From NCBI GenBank assembly GCA_030833145.1, contig JAURHT010000067.1:1-11016 (forward strand): 11,016 bases of DNA, read 5' to 3'. Source of the DNA: Aquirufa sp. (GTDB lineage Bacteria > Bacteroidota > Bacteroidia > Cytophagales > Spirosomataceae). The translations under genes were made by a program, and so were the position numbers. The notes under the pieces were generated by a model. That model had not been told where the DNA came from. It saw only the letters and a list, made by a program, of their open reading frames with translations, and did not search any database. Positions 1 through 6,393 of the stretch are shown in pieces; positions within the stretch are counted from its first letter, which is position 1, and every line of letters starts with the position of its first letter.

Positions 1-73
1 GGGGTGTAGCGTAGCCCGGTATCGCGCTTGGTTTGGGACCAAGAGGTCGTAGGTTCGAATCCTGCCACCCCGA
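1..73 (+). tRNA. tRNA-Pro (anticodon UGG), lacking its first base at the window edge
   Basis: The cloverleaf can be folded by hand. The anticodon stem 27-31/39-43 encloses a 7-base loop with TGG at 34-36. The T arm 49-53/61-65 encloses the canonical TTCGAAT loop. The 3' acceptor strand is 66-72 and the discriminator is A73. The acceptor strand CACCCCG needs a 5' C that would lie one base before position 1, so the gene is complete except for that base. CCA is not encoded, since CAA follows the discriminator, so it must be added after transcription. The UGG anticodon reads proline CCN codons. Confidence 0.95.
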
Positions 74-74
74 C

Positions 75-125
75 AAAAGTCAATTTATGAGGACGTGTTT
101 ATCACCAATTATAAATTGACTTTTT
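75..125 (+). terminator. Perfect 14-bp inverted repeat after tRNA-Pro, probable intrinsic terminator
   Basis: Bases 75-88 and 111-124 are perfect reverse complements (14 bp) around a 22-base loop. The arms begin with four A and end with a T run, so the structure is AT-flanked on both sides, as expected of a terminator. It starts two bases after the tRNA-Pro discriminator and ends 13 bases before tRNA-Arg. The loop is longer than in a standard terminator, so it could instead be a processing or folding element in a joint tRNA transcript. Confidence 0.6.
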
Positions 126-136
126 ATTTTGATTAA

Positions 137-210
<74 letters not shown>

Positions 211-232
211 CACTTTGCAATTTTGCATTACT

Positions 233-260
233 AAAAAGGATTTATTCAAATCCTTTTTTT
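233..260 (+). terminator. Rho-independent terminator after tRNA-Arg
   Basis: A perfect 11-bp stem (233-243 with 248-258) closes a 4-base loop (ATTC) and runs directly into a T tract (254-260). It begins 23 bases after tRNA-Arg and 60 bases before pheA. It should therefore end the tRNA transcript and separate it from pheA. The A-rich 5' arm would also give a T tract on the opposite strand, but no minus-strand gene reaches here. Confidence 0.85.
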
Positions 261-320
261 ATTTCCCTTCCTTAAATCTGCTAAAATTCGTAAATTGAGC
301 TAATTAGCACAATATTACGC

Positions 321-1397
321 ATGAATATACCTGAATTAAGAGGCAAAATAGATCAAATAGATGATTCCATTCTTTCGTTACTTGTTAACCGAATGGAATT
401 TGTAGAGGAGATTGGTAAATTAAAACGCGAATCTAATGCGGTAATTTACCATCCAGATCGGGAAAAGGAAATCATCGATCGTTTAGCGAGCCAGTACACA
501 GGTAAATTAAGGAAAGAGGCCATTGAGGCTATATTTTTGGAGATATTTGGTGTGTCGCGTAATTTAGAACTACCTGAAATCATTTGTTATTTAGGGCCGG
601 AAGGAAGCTTTACCCATCAAGCGGCGGAGAATCGTTTTGGCGCTGTGGCTGATTACATCTCCTTACCTTCCATCAAGTCAGTTTTTGAGTCTGTTGAAAC
701 TGGGCGAGCTAAATATGGTGTAGTACCCATTGAGAATAATCAGGAAGGGATGGTAAAGGAAACGATGGATCTCTTAAATGAGAAAAATCTATACGTTATT
801 TCTGAAATCATCATTCCCGTTAATTTTTGTTTGGCCTCTAAACACAATGGAATTCAAGGTATTAAAAGAATCTATTCGAAAGACATCGCTTTTCAGCAAT
901 GTAAAGGCTTCTTAAATGACTATTTCTCAGGCCAGGAAGAAGATTTCTTCGTCCAAGTCGATTCTACCTCACGTGCCGCAAAATTAGCTGTAGAAGAAGA
1001 AGATGGAGCTGCTTTGTGTTCGCATATCGCTGCTAAGATTTATTCTTTACCCATCTTATTTGATAATATTCAAGATAACGATGCGAATCAAACGCGTTTC
1101 TTCATTATTTCCAAAGTAGAAAATTTAAAGAAAACCGATAAGGACAAAACAAGTTTAGCGGTTAAATTAAAGAATGATGATAAGCCAGGTGCCTTATTGT
1201 CTCTTTTACAAGACTTTGAATCGAGGGGGATCAACTTATTAAAAATAGAGTCTAGACCTCAGAAAGACACCAATGAATTCAAATTTTGGTTCTTTATTGA
1301 TATTGAGGGCAATAAATTAGATCAAAAAATTCAGGAATTATTAACGAAAAGAGGAGACGAAATAGTCTTTTTAGGCAGTTATATGAATTTATGCTAG
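321..1397 (+). CDS. pheA: Bifunctional chorismate mutase / prephenate dehydratase (P-protein)
   Basis: The protein (358 aa, cytoplasmic) converts chorismate to prephenate and then to phenylpyruvate, the committed steps to phenylalanine. Residues 1-82 form an AroQ-type chorismate mutase; R7, R24, K35 and the D46-R47-E48 run line up with the active-site residues of the E. coli enzyme. Residues about 87-265 are prephenate dehydratase, with YLGPEGSFTHQAA (90-102), GVVPIENNQEG (133-143) and the catalytic TRF motif (258-260). An ACT regulatory domain follows (about 277-351) with GALL (290-293) and ESRP (310-313), the phenylalanine-binding motifs, so feedback inhibition by phenylalanine is expected. 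The ATG start places the mutase motif at its normal position. The gene stands alone after the tRNA terminator, with no convincing promoter but a 10-base palindrome (299-308) just upstream. Its last nine bases overlap the end of ribF on the other strand. Confidence 0.95.
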   Translation: MNIPELRGKIDQIDDSILSLLVNRMEFVEEIGKLKRESNAVIYHPDREKEIIDRLASQYTGKLRKEAIEAIFLEIFGVSRNLELPEIICYLGPEGSFTHQAAENRFGAVADYISLPSIKSVFESVETGRAKYGVVPIENNQEGMVKETMDLLNEKNLYVISEIIIPVNFCLASKHNGIQGIKRIYSKDIAFQQCKGFLNDYFSGQEEDFFVQVDSTSRAAKLAVEEEDGAALCSHIAAKIYSLPILFDNIQDNDANQTRFFIISKVENLKKTDKDKTSLAVKLKNDDKPGALLSLLQDFESRGINLLKIESRPQKDTNEFKFWFFIDIEGNKLDQKIQELLTKRGDEIVFLGSYMNLC

Positions 1398-2309
1398 GTA
1401 CAATTTAGCCCAAGCTAAATCGGCAGCGATTTGATTCTTTAGTTCTTCGAAGGAATCAAATCGCTTCTCTGATCTAATTTTCTCTATAAATCGAATTTCG
1501 ATACCTTGTCCATAGATATCGCCTTCAAATCCCAAAATATGCGTTTCGATGTGAATGCCTTCATCCTTATTCAAGGTAGGACGGTAGCCCATATTCGTTA
1601 ATCCATAAAAGGTCCCCGCCTGAACATGCACCTCTGTTAAATACACACCTAACTGTGGTATAAATTTATTATCTGCATTCAACGACATGTTCGCAGTAGG
1701 AAATCCTATTTTTCGGCCATTTTGATTCCCATGAATGACGACACCCGCAATCGAAAAAAGATGACCTAACATGGCATTAGCCCTTTTAACTTCTCCTTCA
1801 GATAGGAATTTCTTAATCTGAGAAGAACTAACGATTACTTCGTCGACTTTGGCTACATCAATCGAAATAGCTTCTAACTGAGCAGAAAAATGTTCCGTTA
1901 TAAAAGAAATGGAGCCTTCTCTATTTTTACCAAAATGGTTATCATAGCCCAATATCACCTTAGTCGCTTTAATTCGTTTTATGAGGTGCTCTTGAATAAA
2001 TTGAGTAGCTGGTAACTCCACTAAATAGGAATTAAAAGGAAGAATCACTAAATAATCAACACCCATTGCTTCAAATGCTGCTATTTTTTCTTGCATTGGC
2101 ATTAAAAGCTCATTTCGTTTACCGGTGAAATGATCGGCAGGATGATTAGAAAAAGTAATAACACACGTTGTAAGGCTACTCTCTTTAGCTGCGTTTAAAC
2201 AACCATGAATAACATTCAGATGACCTAAATGCAAACCATCAAACATGCCGATGGTAACGGCAGTAGGAGAATTTATGGTAACTGTATCAAAACTATAAAA
2301 GCACTTCAT
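1389..2309 (-). CDS. ribF: Bifunctional riboflavin kinase / FAD synthetase
   Basis: The 306-aa cytoplasmic enzyme phosphorylates riboflavin to FMN and adenylylates FMN to FAD. The N-terminal nucleotidyltransferase domain (about 14-165) carries GMFDGLHLGH (21-30, containing the HxGH-type ATP site), VILGYDNHFG (118-127) and SSSQIKKFL (161-169). The C-terminal riboflavin kinase domain (about 183-305) carries GFPTANM (202-208), NMGYRPT (239-245), the expected catalytic Glu at E255 (IETHIL) and GDIYG (263-267). Length is normal for bacterial RibF. The ATG at 2309 lies inside the end of truB (17-base overlap), which suggests translational coupling. It is the last gene of the minus-strand run, and its 3' end overlaps pheA by nine bases. 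I see no FMN riboswitch near it. Confidence 0.96.
   Translation of the reverse strand: MKCFYSFDTVTINSPTAVTIGMFDGLHLGHLNVIHGCLNAAKESSLTTCVITFSNHPADHFTGKRNELLMPMQEKIAAFEAMGVDYLVILPFNSYLVELPATQFIQEHLIKRIKATKVILGYDNHFGKNREGSISFITEHFSAQLEAISIDVAKVDEVIVSSSQIKKFLSEGEVKRANAMLGHLFSIAGVVIHGNQNGRKIGFPTANMSLNADNKFIPQLGVYLTEVHVQAGTFYGLTNMGYRPTLNKDEGIHIETHILGFEGDIYGQGIEIRFIEKIRSEKRFDSFEELKNQIAADLAWAKLYLA
1403..1465. other. Stem-loop cluster at the pheA/ribF convergent 3' overlap
   Basis: Two compatible hairpins sit just after the pheA stop codon, inside the end of the ribF coding sequence. The first is a perfect 7-bp stem (1403-1409/1414-1420) with loop CCAA. The second is a perfect 13-bp stem (1425-1437/1453-1465), extended by a T-G wobble and two A-T pairs. 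A third stem (1417-1422/1427-1432) would compete with both. No clear T tract follows, so this is not a textbook terminator. It may protect or define the 3' end of the pheA mRNA, or act on both transcripts. Confidence 0.55.
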
Positions 2310-2994
2310 GTAAATCGCTATTAAAATTGGCCACCTCTTGTGCCTTATCTAAACCCCAATCACCAATTTTTGTTCGAACTAATTCACTCATATAGGCTCC
2401 TGATTGACATTTTATGCCAAAATCACGTACAATGCTACGAATGTAAGTTCCCTTACTACATTCAATCTCAAAACTAATTTCTGGAAAACGGGATGTATCA
2501 ATGTCCATTCGATACACATCTACCTCTCTAATTTTAATTTCTAAATCCTCCGCATTCACCCCATTTCTGGCATGAGTAAATAAGCGTTGTCCATTTAATT
2601 TGATTGCAGAGTAAATAGGAGGTACCTGTTGAATATGTCCCATGAATGAAGAACGCACCTCTTCTAATAAACTCGCATCGATATGCTCAATTGGATAATC
2701 ACCATCGAACTCGGTTTCTAAATCAATGGAAGGCGTCGTTTTGCCCAAAACCAATTTTCCAGTATACGTTTTAGGTAAGGATTGGAAATAATCGATCTTC
2801 TTTGTGTATTTCCCTACGCACATGATTAATATACCGGTTGCTAATGGATCTAATGTCCCAGCATGACCAATCTTTTTAAACCGACCAAGATTACGAATCT
2901 TCTTCACAACATCGAAAGAAGACCATTCTCTAGGCTTATTAATCACATAAAATTTATCTTGAACTTCCGTTAATTCATCCACAGGTACAGACAT
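2293..2994 (-). CDS. truB: tRNA pseudouridine(55) synthase
   Basis: TruB converts U55 in the T loop of tRNAs to pseudouridine. The 233-aa protein shows KPREWSSFDVV (20-30), the catalytic motif GHAGTLDPLATG (43-54, with D49 as the expected nucleophile), VPPIYSAIKLNG (124-135) and CSKGTYIRSIVRDFG (179-193). It is shorter than the E. coli enzyme (about 314 aa) and ends soon after the catalytic fold, so the C-terminal extension is missing. To my knowledge this short form is common in Bacteroidota. The ATG at 2994 overlaps the end of uppP by 25 bases; a GTG four codons inside is a possible alternative start. Its own end overlaps ribF by 17 bases. The truB-ribF pairing is common in bacteria. Confidence 0.95.
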   Translation of the reverse strand: MSVPVDELTEVQDKFYVINKPREWSSFDVVKKIRNLGRFKKIGHAGTLDPLATGILIMCVGKYTKKIDYFQSLPKTYTGKLVLGKTTPSIDLETEFDGDYPIEHIDASLLEEVRSSFMGHIQQVPPIYSAIKLNGQRLFTHARNGVNAEDLEIKIREVDVYRMDIDTSRFPEISFEIECSKGTYIRSIVRDFGIKCQSGAYMSELVRTKIGDWGLDKAQEVANFNSDLHEVLL

Positions 2995-3758
2995 AATAAA
3001 AGACCTACAACAATGCGGTAGTAGCCGAACAAGGCGAATCCATGTTGTTTAACAAAACCAACCATCCATTTGATAGTTAGTAGGGCTACAATGAAACTAA
3101 TCACGGTACCAATACTCAAAAACTGAATATGTTCTTGGGTAAATAAGACATCAAAATCATTTCGATAATCCAATAGTTTTTTTGCACATGCTCCTAAAAT
3201 GGTAGGAATCCCCAGTAAAAAAGAATATTCCACAGCTGCCGAATGACTAAGGCCTAATACTCGACCTCCTACAATAGTAGCACCAGAACGGGAAACCCCA
3301 GGAATCATGGCTATGCATTGAAATAAGCCAATTTTAAAGGCTTTCAAATAGGAAATTGATTGAATTTCAATTGAATCTGATTTTGCAGGTAGCCACTGAT
3401 CAATTCGAATCAACAGTAATCCACCTAAAATCCAGGAACCTGCAATAAACCAATAGCCTTGAAATAGCGCTTCTAAGAAATCATCCAAAAGAACTCCTAG
3501 AATAACGGCAGGAATGAAAGAAGCAATAATGGTATAGTAAATGGACAGACCAGAAGCAAATAAACGCTTAAAATAAAGAAATGGCACAGCAGCAATAGCT
3601 CCTAACTGAACAAAGACCGTAAAGAAATTAAGGAACTTTGAATTTTCAATCCCCAATAAATTTTCAGAAACAATTAAATGTGCCGTTGAAGAAACAGGCA
3701 AGAATTCCGTTAAACCCTCAACTAATCCTAATATGATTGTTTTAAGAATCTCTGACAT
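2970..3758 (-). CDS. uppP: Undecaprenyl-diphosphate phosphatase (UppP/BacA family)
   Basis: This integral membrane enzyme dephosphorylates undecaprenyl diphosphate to regenerate the lipid carrier for peptidoglycan and other surface polymers; the family is linked to bacitracin resistance. The 262-aa product has the two family signatures: EGLTEFLPVSSTAH (14-27, with the active-site glutamates E14 and E18) and PGVSRSG (153-159, with catalytic R157). Hydrophobic segments run throughout, as expected for a multi-pass protein. I chose the ATG at 3758, which overlaps the DUF3098 stop codon as TAATG, a typical coupling junction. An in-frame GTG at 3770 would add only four residues and overlap the upstream gene further. 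The neighbours ftsX and DUF3098 fit an envelope role. Confidence 0.95.
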   Translation of the reverse strand: MSEILKTIILGLVEGLTEFLPVSSTAHLIVSENLLGIENSKFLNFFTVFVQLGAIAAVPFLYFKRLFASGLSIYYTIIASFIPAVILGVLLDDFLEALFQGYWFIAGSWILGGLLLIRIDQWLPAKSDSIEIQSISYLKAFKIGLFQCIAMIPGVSRSGATIVGGRVLGLSHSAAVEYSFLLGIPTILGACAKKLLDYRNDFDVLFTQEHIQFLSIGTVISFIVALLTIKWMVGFVKQHGFALFGYYRIVVGLLLCLYLWMN

Positions 3759-3961
3759 TACCGCTTCCACTTAAATAAAGAGAAAACAGGAATGATGATT
3801 CCCACTAAAACGAGAATAGGACCTAGGGTTAAACCTAAAAAGCCAAAACCAAATTCCTCCTTATCTAAGGTCATCACATAAAAACCTGTCAACATAATTC
3901 CAATACCTAGTAAGAGAATTTTAATGTCTTTGGCACCTAACGGCATATTTGATTGACTCAT
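3758..3961 (-). CDS. Small two-helix membrane protein, DUF3098 family
   Basis: The 67-aa protein consists almost entirely of two hydrophobic segments (about 13-32 and 41-63), separated by a short acidic stretch (DKEEFGF) and ending in the basic tail KWKR. I recognise the layout and position as DUF3098, a Bacteroidota family of unknown function that sits directly after ftsX. It starts one base after the ftsX stop codon and its stop codon overlaps the uppP start, so translation is probably coupled to both. The basic ends suggest both termini face the cytoplasm. A role as a small partner of FtsX or of envelope synthesis is inference from position only; no catalytic residues are visible. Confidence 0.85.
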   Translation of the reverse strand: MSQSNMPLGAKDIKILLLGIGIMLTGFYVMTLDKEEFGFGFLGLTLGPILVLVGIIIPVFSLFKWKR

Positions 3962-3962
3962 A

Positions 3963-4847
3963 TTAAAATAGGTTTGTATGTTGAATTTTTAGATACTTTG
4001 AAATAGAAAAGAAAGAAGCAATTAAACTGAATAAGGTGCAAAAACCTACACAGACTAGTGCCAGCTGAATTTGATTATTCACTTCAAAAAACAAAGTTGA
4101 AATTTCAGGGATCGATGTAGAAAAGTAATAAAAGGCTCCATCAGCCAAAATGAAACCTATCAACCCACCTAAGAAACCCACTAATAAAGCGTTCAATAGG
4201 TAGGGCTTTTGGATAAACCCATTAGTGCTCCCTAATAACTGCATTGTCTTAATCAATACACGGTTGCCGTGAATATGCAAGCGAATATTGTTCGCTAGTT
4301 GAACATAGACAAACAATACTAAAAGGATAATTAAGATTATACCTACATAACCCACTGCTTTAATCTTACCTAAAAGTGACCCAACAAAGGTATTCGGATA
4401 CGTAACTTCATACACATCTGGTCTTGCTTGAATCTCAGCGACTATCTTTTTAAAGGATGCTTCGTTTTTATATTCCTCTTTGATTCCCAAAATCAAACAG
4501 TTTTTAAACGGATTTTCTTCACCTAAAAGTGTTTGGTAATCTTCTTGTGAAGACTTTAAAAATTCAGTAGCAATCTGGACTTTTGACTTAAATTCTAATT
4601 CTGGTTTCAACTCTTTTTGGCCTAAATAGGGGCGTGTTTTAAAGTACGTAATGGTCGATGCTAAATCACTTGTTTGTAAAGAATCGCTTAAATAAACGTA
4701 AACTTTCATTTGTGATTTAATCTCATCCCCCCAGGACTTTACGCTCACAAATAGTTGAAAGAATAAGGCAAGAATAAAGGCCAAACTCGCCATTGAAATC
4801 ACCAAAGTTAATTGGGTTGACTGCGGACGACTTTTAGAATATTTCAT
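3963..4847 (-). CDS. ftsX: Cell division protein FtsX (ABC-type permease fold)
   Basis: FtsX is the inner-membrane partner of the ATPase FtsE and links division to activation of peptidoglycan hydrolases outside the membrane. The 294-aa protein has the family layout: a short basic N-terminus, TM1 (about 13-36), an extracytoplasmic domain (about 40-160), TM2 (about 164-184), a cytoplasmic loop containing NNIRLHIHGNR and IKTMQLLGSTNGFI (186-212), TM3 (about 216-240) and TM4 (about 260-282). The loop matches the conserved region before TM3 in FtsX proteins. FtsE is not in the window and must be encoded elsewhere, which I believe is usual in Bacteroidota. The gene lies two bases after the BFN gene and one base before DUF3098. 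Confidence 0.93.
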   Translation of the reverse strand: MKYSKSRPQSTQLTLVISMASLAFILALFFQLFVSVKSWGDEIKSQMKVYVYLSDSLQTSDLASTITYFKTRPYLGQKELKPELEFKSKVQIATEFLKSSQEDYQTLLGEENPFKNCLILGIKEEYKNEASFKKIVAEIQARPDVYEVTYPNTFVGSLLGKIKAVGYVGIILIILLVLFVYVQLANNIRLHIHGNRVLIKTMQLLGSTNGFIQKPYLLNALLVGFLGGLIGFILADGAFYYFSTSIPEISTLFFEVNNQIQLALVCVGFCTLFSLIASFFSISKYLKIQHTNLF

Positions 4848-4849
4848 AT

Positions 4850-5419
4850 TTATAATTTTTCAATTTCATCTCTTAATTTTGCCGCTTCCTCGTAGTTTTC
4901 TTCCTGTAATGCCTTATTTAATAATCCTTCTAATTCAGCCTTGGAGCGAAGAACTGGTGATTTATCCAGTACATCAAATTCATCTTCTAATTCATCCATA
5001 AACTCCTCCTCGGGTATACAGATATCATTTAAAAGTTTTTCAGAAATGAATATGGGTATGGATAAACGAATGGCCAGGGCAATAGAATCCGATGGTCTAG
5101 CATCTACTTGAAAGATTTCTCCCTCCTTAGATATCTCCAAATTGGCATAAAATATACCATCCTTAAAATCGGTAATTAAGACTTTTTGTAGCGAAACATT
5201 GGAGTAGGAAAGTAGATTAACACACAAATCATGTGTTAGCGGTCTACTCGTTTGAATATGCTCTAAATAAACCGAAATAGATTGTGCCTCTTGACTTCCT
5301 ATCACAATTGGAAAGCGCAAAGCCTGTGAGTTATCTGCCTCTAACAATAAGATGTAAGAACTAGCTCCTACAGAACTAGGGTTGACTGATAAAATACGCA
5401 AAGGAACAAACTCTTTCAA
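4850..5419 (-). CDS. Bifunctional nuclease (BFN, DUF151) family protein with C-terminal UVR motif
   Basis: The 189-aa protein has a BFN/DUF151 domain (about 8-135) with the conserved blocks FPIVIGSQEAQSI (36-48) and VDARPSDSIALAIR (105-118). A strongly acidic linker (137-152) follows, then a UVR coiled-coil motif (about 160-189, ending NYEEAAKLRDEIEKL). Family members have been described as nucleases on DNA and RNA, but the physiological role in Bacteroidota is not settled. The start codon is TTG: an in-frame TAA lies four codons upstream, no ATG occurs within the first 30 codons, and the TTG start places the domain where the family normally begins. A -7 promoter element lies just upstream. 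It begins the tightly packed run leading to ribF, two bases before ftsX. UVR motifs mediate protein contacts in UvrB/UvrC and Clp adaptors. Confidence 0.9.
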   Translation of the reverse strand: MKEFVPLRILSVNPSSVGASSYILLLEADNSQALRFPIVIGSQEAQSISVYLEHIQTSRPLTHDLCVNLLSYSNVSLQKVLITDFKDGIFYANLEISKEGEIFQVDARPSDSIALAIRLSIPIFISEKLLNDICIPEEEFMDELEDEFDVLDKSPVLRSKAELEGLLNKALQEENYEEAAKLRDEIEKL

Positions 5420-5436
5420 AGGCCTATATTAAAACA

Positions 5437-5444
5437 CAAATGTA
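5437..5444 (-). promoter_or_regulatory. -7 promoter element for the BFN-ftsX-DUF3098-uppP-truB-ribF run
   Basis: Read on the minus strand, the sequence is TACATTTG, a perfect match to the Bacteroidetes -7 consensus TAnnTTTG. It lies in the 43-base gap between etfA and the BFN gene, the only real gap in the run. Transcription would begin near 5430, about ten bases before the TTG start codon. No TTG is present at the usual -33 distance, so the promoter may be weak or need an activator. Confidence 0.5.
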
Positions 5445-5462
5445 CCAATTAGACCGCTAATT

Positions 5463-6392
5463 TTAATGCGTTTGAAGCTTTTTTGTTAGTCTTGGAAGGA
5501 TATCATTTACATCCCCAACAATTCCGTAGTCTGCATGTTTAAAGAAAGGAGCCTCAGGATCATTATTAATGACAACAACGATGCGAGAACCATTGACACC
5601 TGCTAAATGCTGGATAGCTCCAGAAATTCCGCATGCAATATATAAATTAGGCGAAATCTTCACACCTGTTTGACCAACGTGTTCGTGGTGAGGTCGCCAA
5701 TTTAAATCAGATACTGGTTTTGAACAGGCAGTTGCAGCCCCTAAGGCTTTGGCTAAATCCTCTACTATTGTCCAATTACCTGGATCTTTTAGACCACGAC
5801 CAGCACCTACGACTAAAGCCGCATCTGGCAATGGAATTGATCCAGTAATAGGTTTCAAGGCTAGAATAGAAGCTTTGCTACCGGCAGCGCTAGTTAAAGT
5901 GGAAACTGAATTAATTGATTGTTCTCCATAGGCATGATTAGCACTGAAATCGAAATTACGATTTAAACTAAAATAGGCAGAAGTTTCAGATGTTAATGAC
6001 AAAGATGCCTTTCCAGAAAAGATTGATTTAGTAATCGAAAATTTTCCACCTGTAAAGGACATTTGTTGAATCCCTGAAATCAATTCTTGAGATGAACTTG
6101 CCGCTAATAAACTTAGTAAATTGTCAACTTGAATTGATTTAACACCTAAAACAGAATAACCGTCGACAGCTTGAGTTAAGGGTTGAATACTAGCTGAATC
6201 TATCCATAATCCTTCGGATAATTGAATGACATCTATTGACTTAGAAGCGGAAACAGTACTAAATTTCACATCTCCTATAGCCAAAAGTAAAATAGACTCT
6301 GGATTAAATGAAGATACAAATGAAATTAACGATTTAGAAGCATCTGAAAGTTGACCTTCTTTTGTTTGGGCAATGATAGCTACCTTTTTCAT
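5463..6392 (-). CDS. etfA: Electron transfer flavoprotein, alpha subunit
   Basis: EtfA carries the FAD of the EtfAB heterodimer, which passes electrons from acyl-CoA and other dehydrogenases towards the quinone pool. The 309-aa protein has an N-terminal alpha/beta domain (1 to about 180, unusually rich in Ser) and a C-terminal FAD domain (about 186-309). The FAD domain shows GRGL (198-201), HVGQTG (238-243), the PROSITE-type signature LYIACGISGAIQHLAG (250-265), DPEAP (279-282 plus D278) and ADYGIVGD (287-294). At the place where human ETF has SRAAVD with the FAD-contacting arginine, this protein has SKPVSD (224-229), that is Lys225. It starts one base after the etfB stop codon. RibF at the end of the same run supplies its FAD. 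Confidence 0.95.
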   Translation of the reverse strand: MKKVAIIAQTKEGQLSDASKSLISFVSSFNPESILLLAIGDVKFSTVSASKSIDVIQLSEGLWIDSASIQPLTQAVDGYSVLGVKSIQVDNLLSLLAASSSQELISGIQQMSFTGGKFSITKSIFSGKASLSLTSETSAYFSLNRNFDFSANHAYGEQSINSVSTLTSAAGSKASILALKPITGSIPLPDAALVVGAGRGLKDPGNWTIVEDLAKALGAATACSKPVSDLNWRPHHEHVGQTGVKISPNLYIACGISGAIQHLAGVNGSRIVVVINNDPEAPFFKHADYGIVGDVNDILPRLTKKLQTH

Positions 6393-6393
6393 C

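Noticed and set aside
215..225. 11-base string TTGCAATTTTG shared with 10898-10908, both near tRNA genes
   Set aside because: Several 11-base matches are expected by chance in 11 kb of AT-rich sequence, and one lies downstream of a tRNA while the other lies upstream.
1389..2309. FMN riboswitch controlling ribF
   Set aside because: ribF starts inside truB and there is no leader; none of the conserved RFN element segments is visible upstream.
3758..3770. GTG at 3770 as the uppP start
   Set aside because: The ATG at 3758 gives the classic TAATG junction with DUF3098 and places the first UppP motif at its normal distance from the N-terminus. The GTG would only add four residues and deepen the overlap.
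5749..5931. 60-codon plus-strand frame inside etfA
   Set aside because: It is antisense to conserved EtfA codons covering part of the FAD domain and has no family resemblance.
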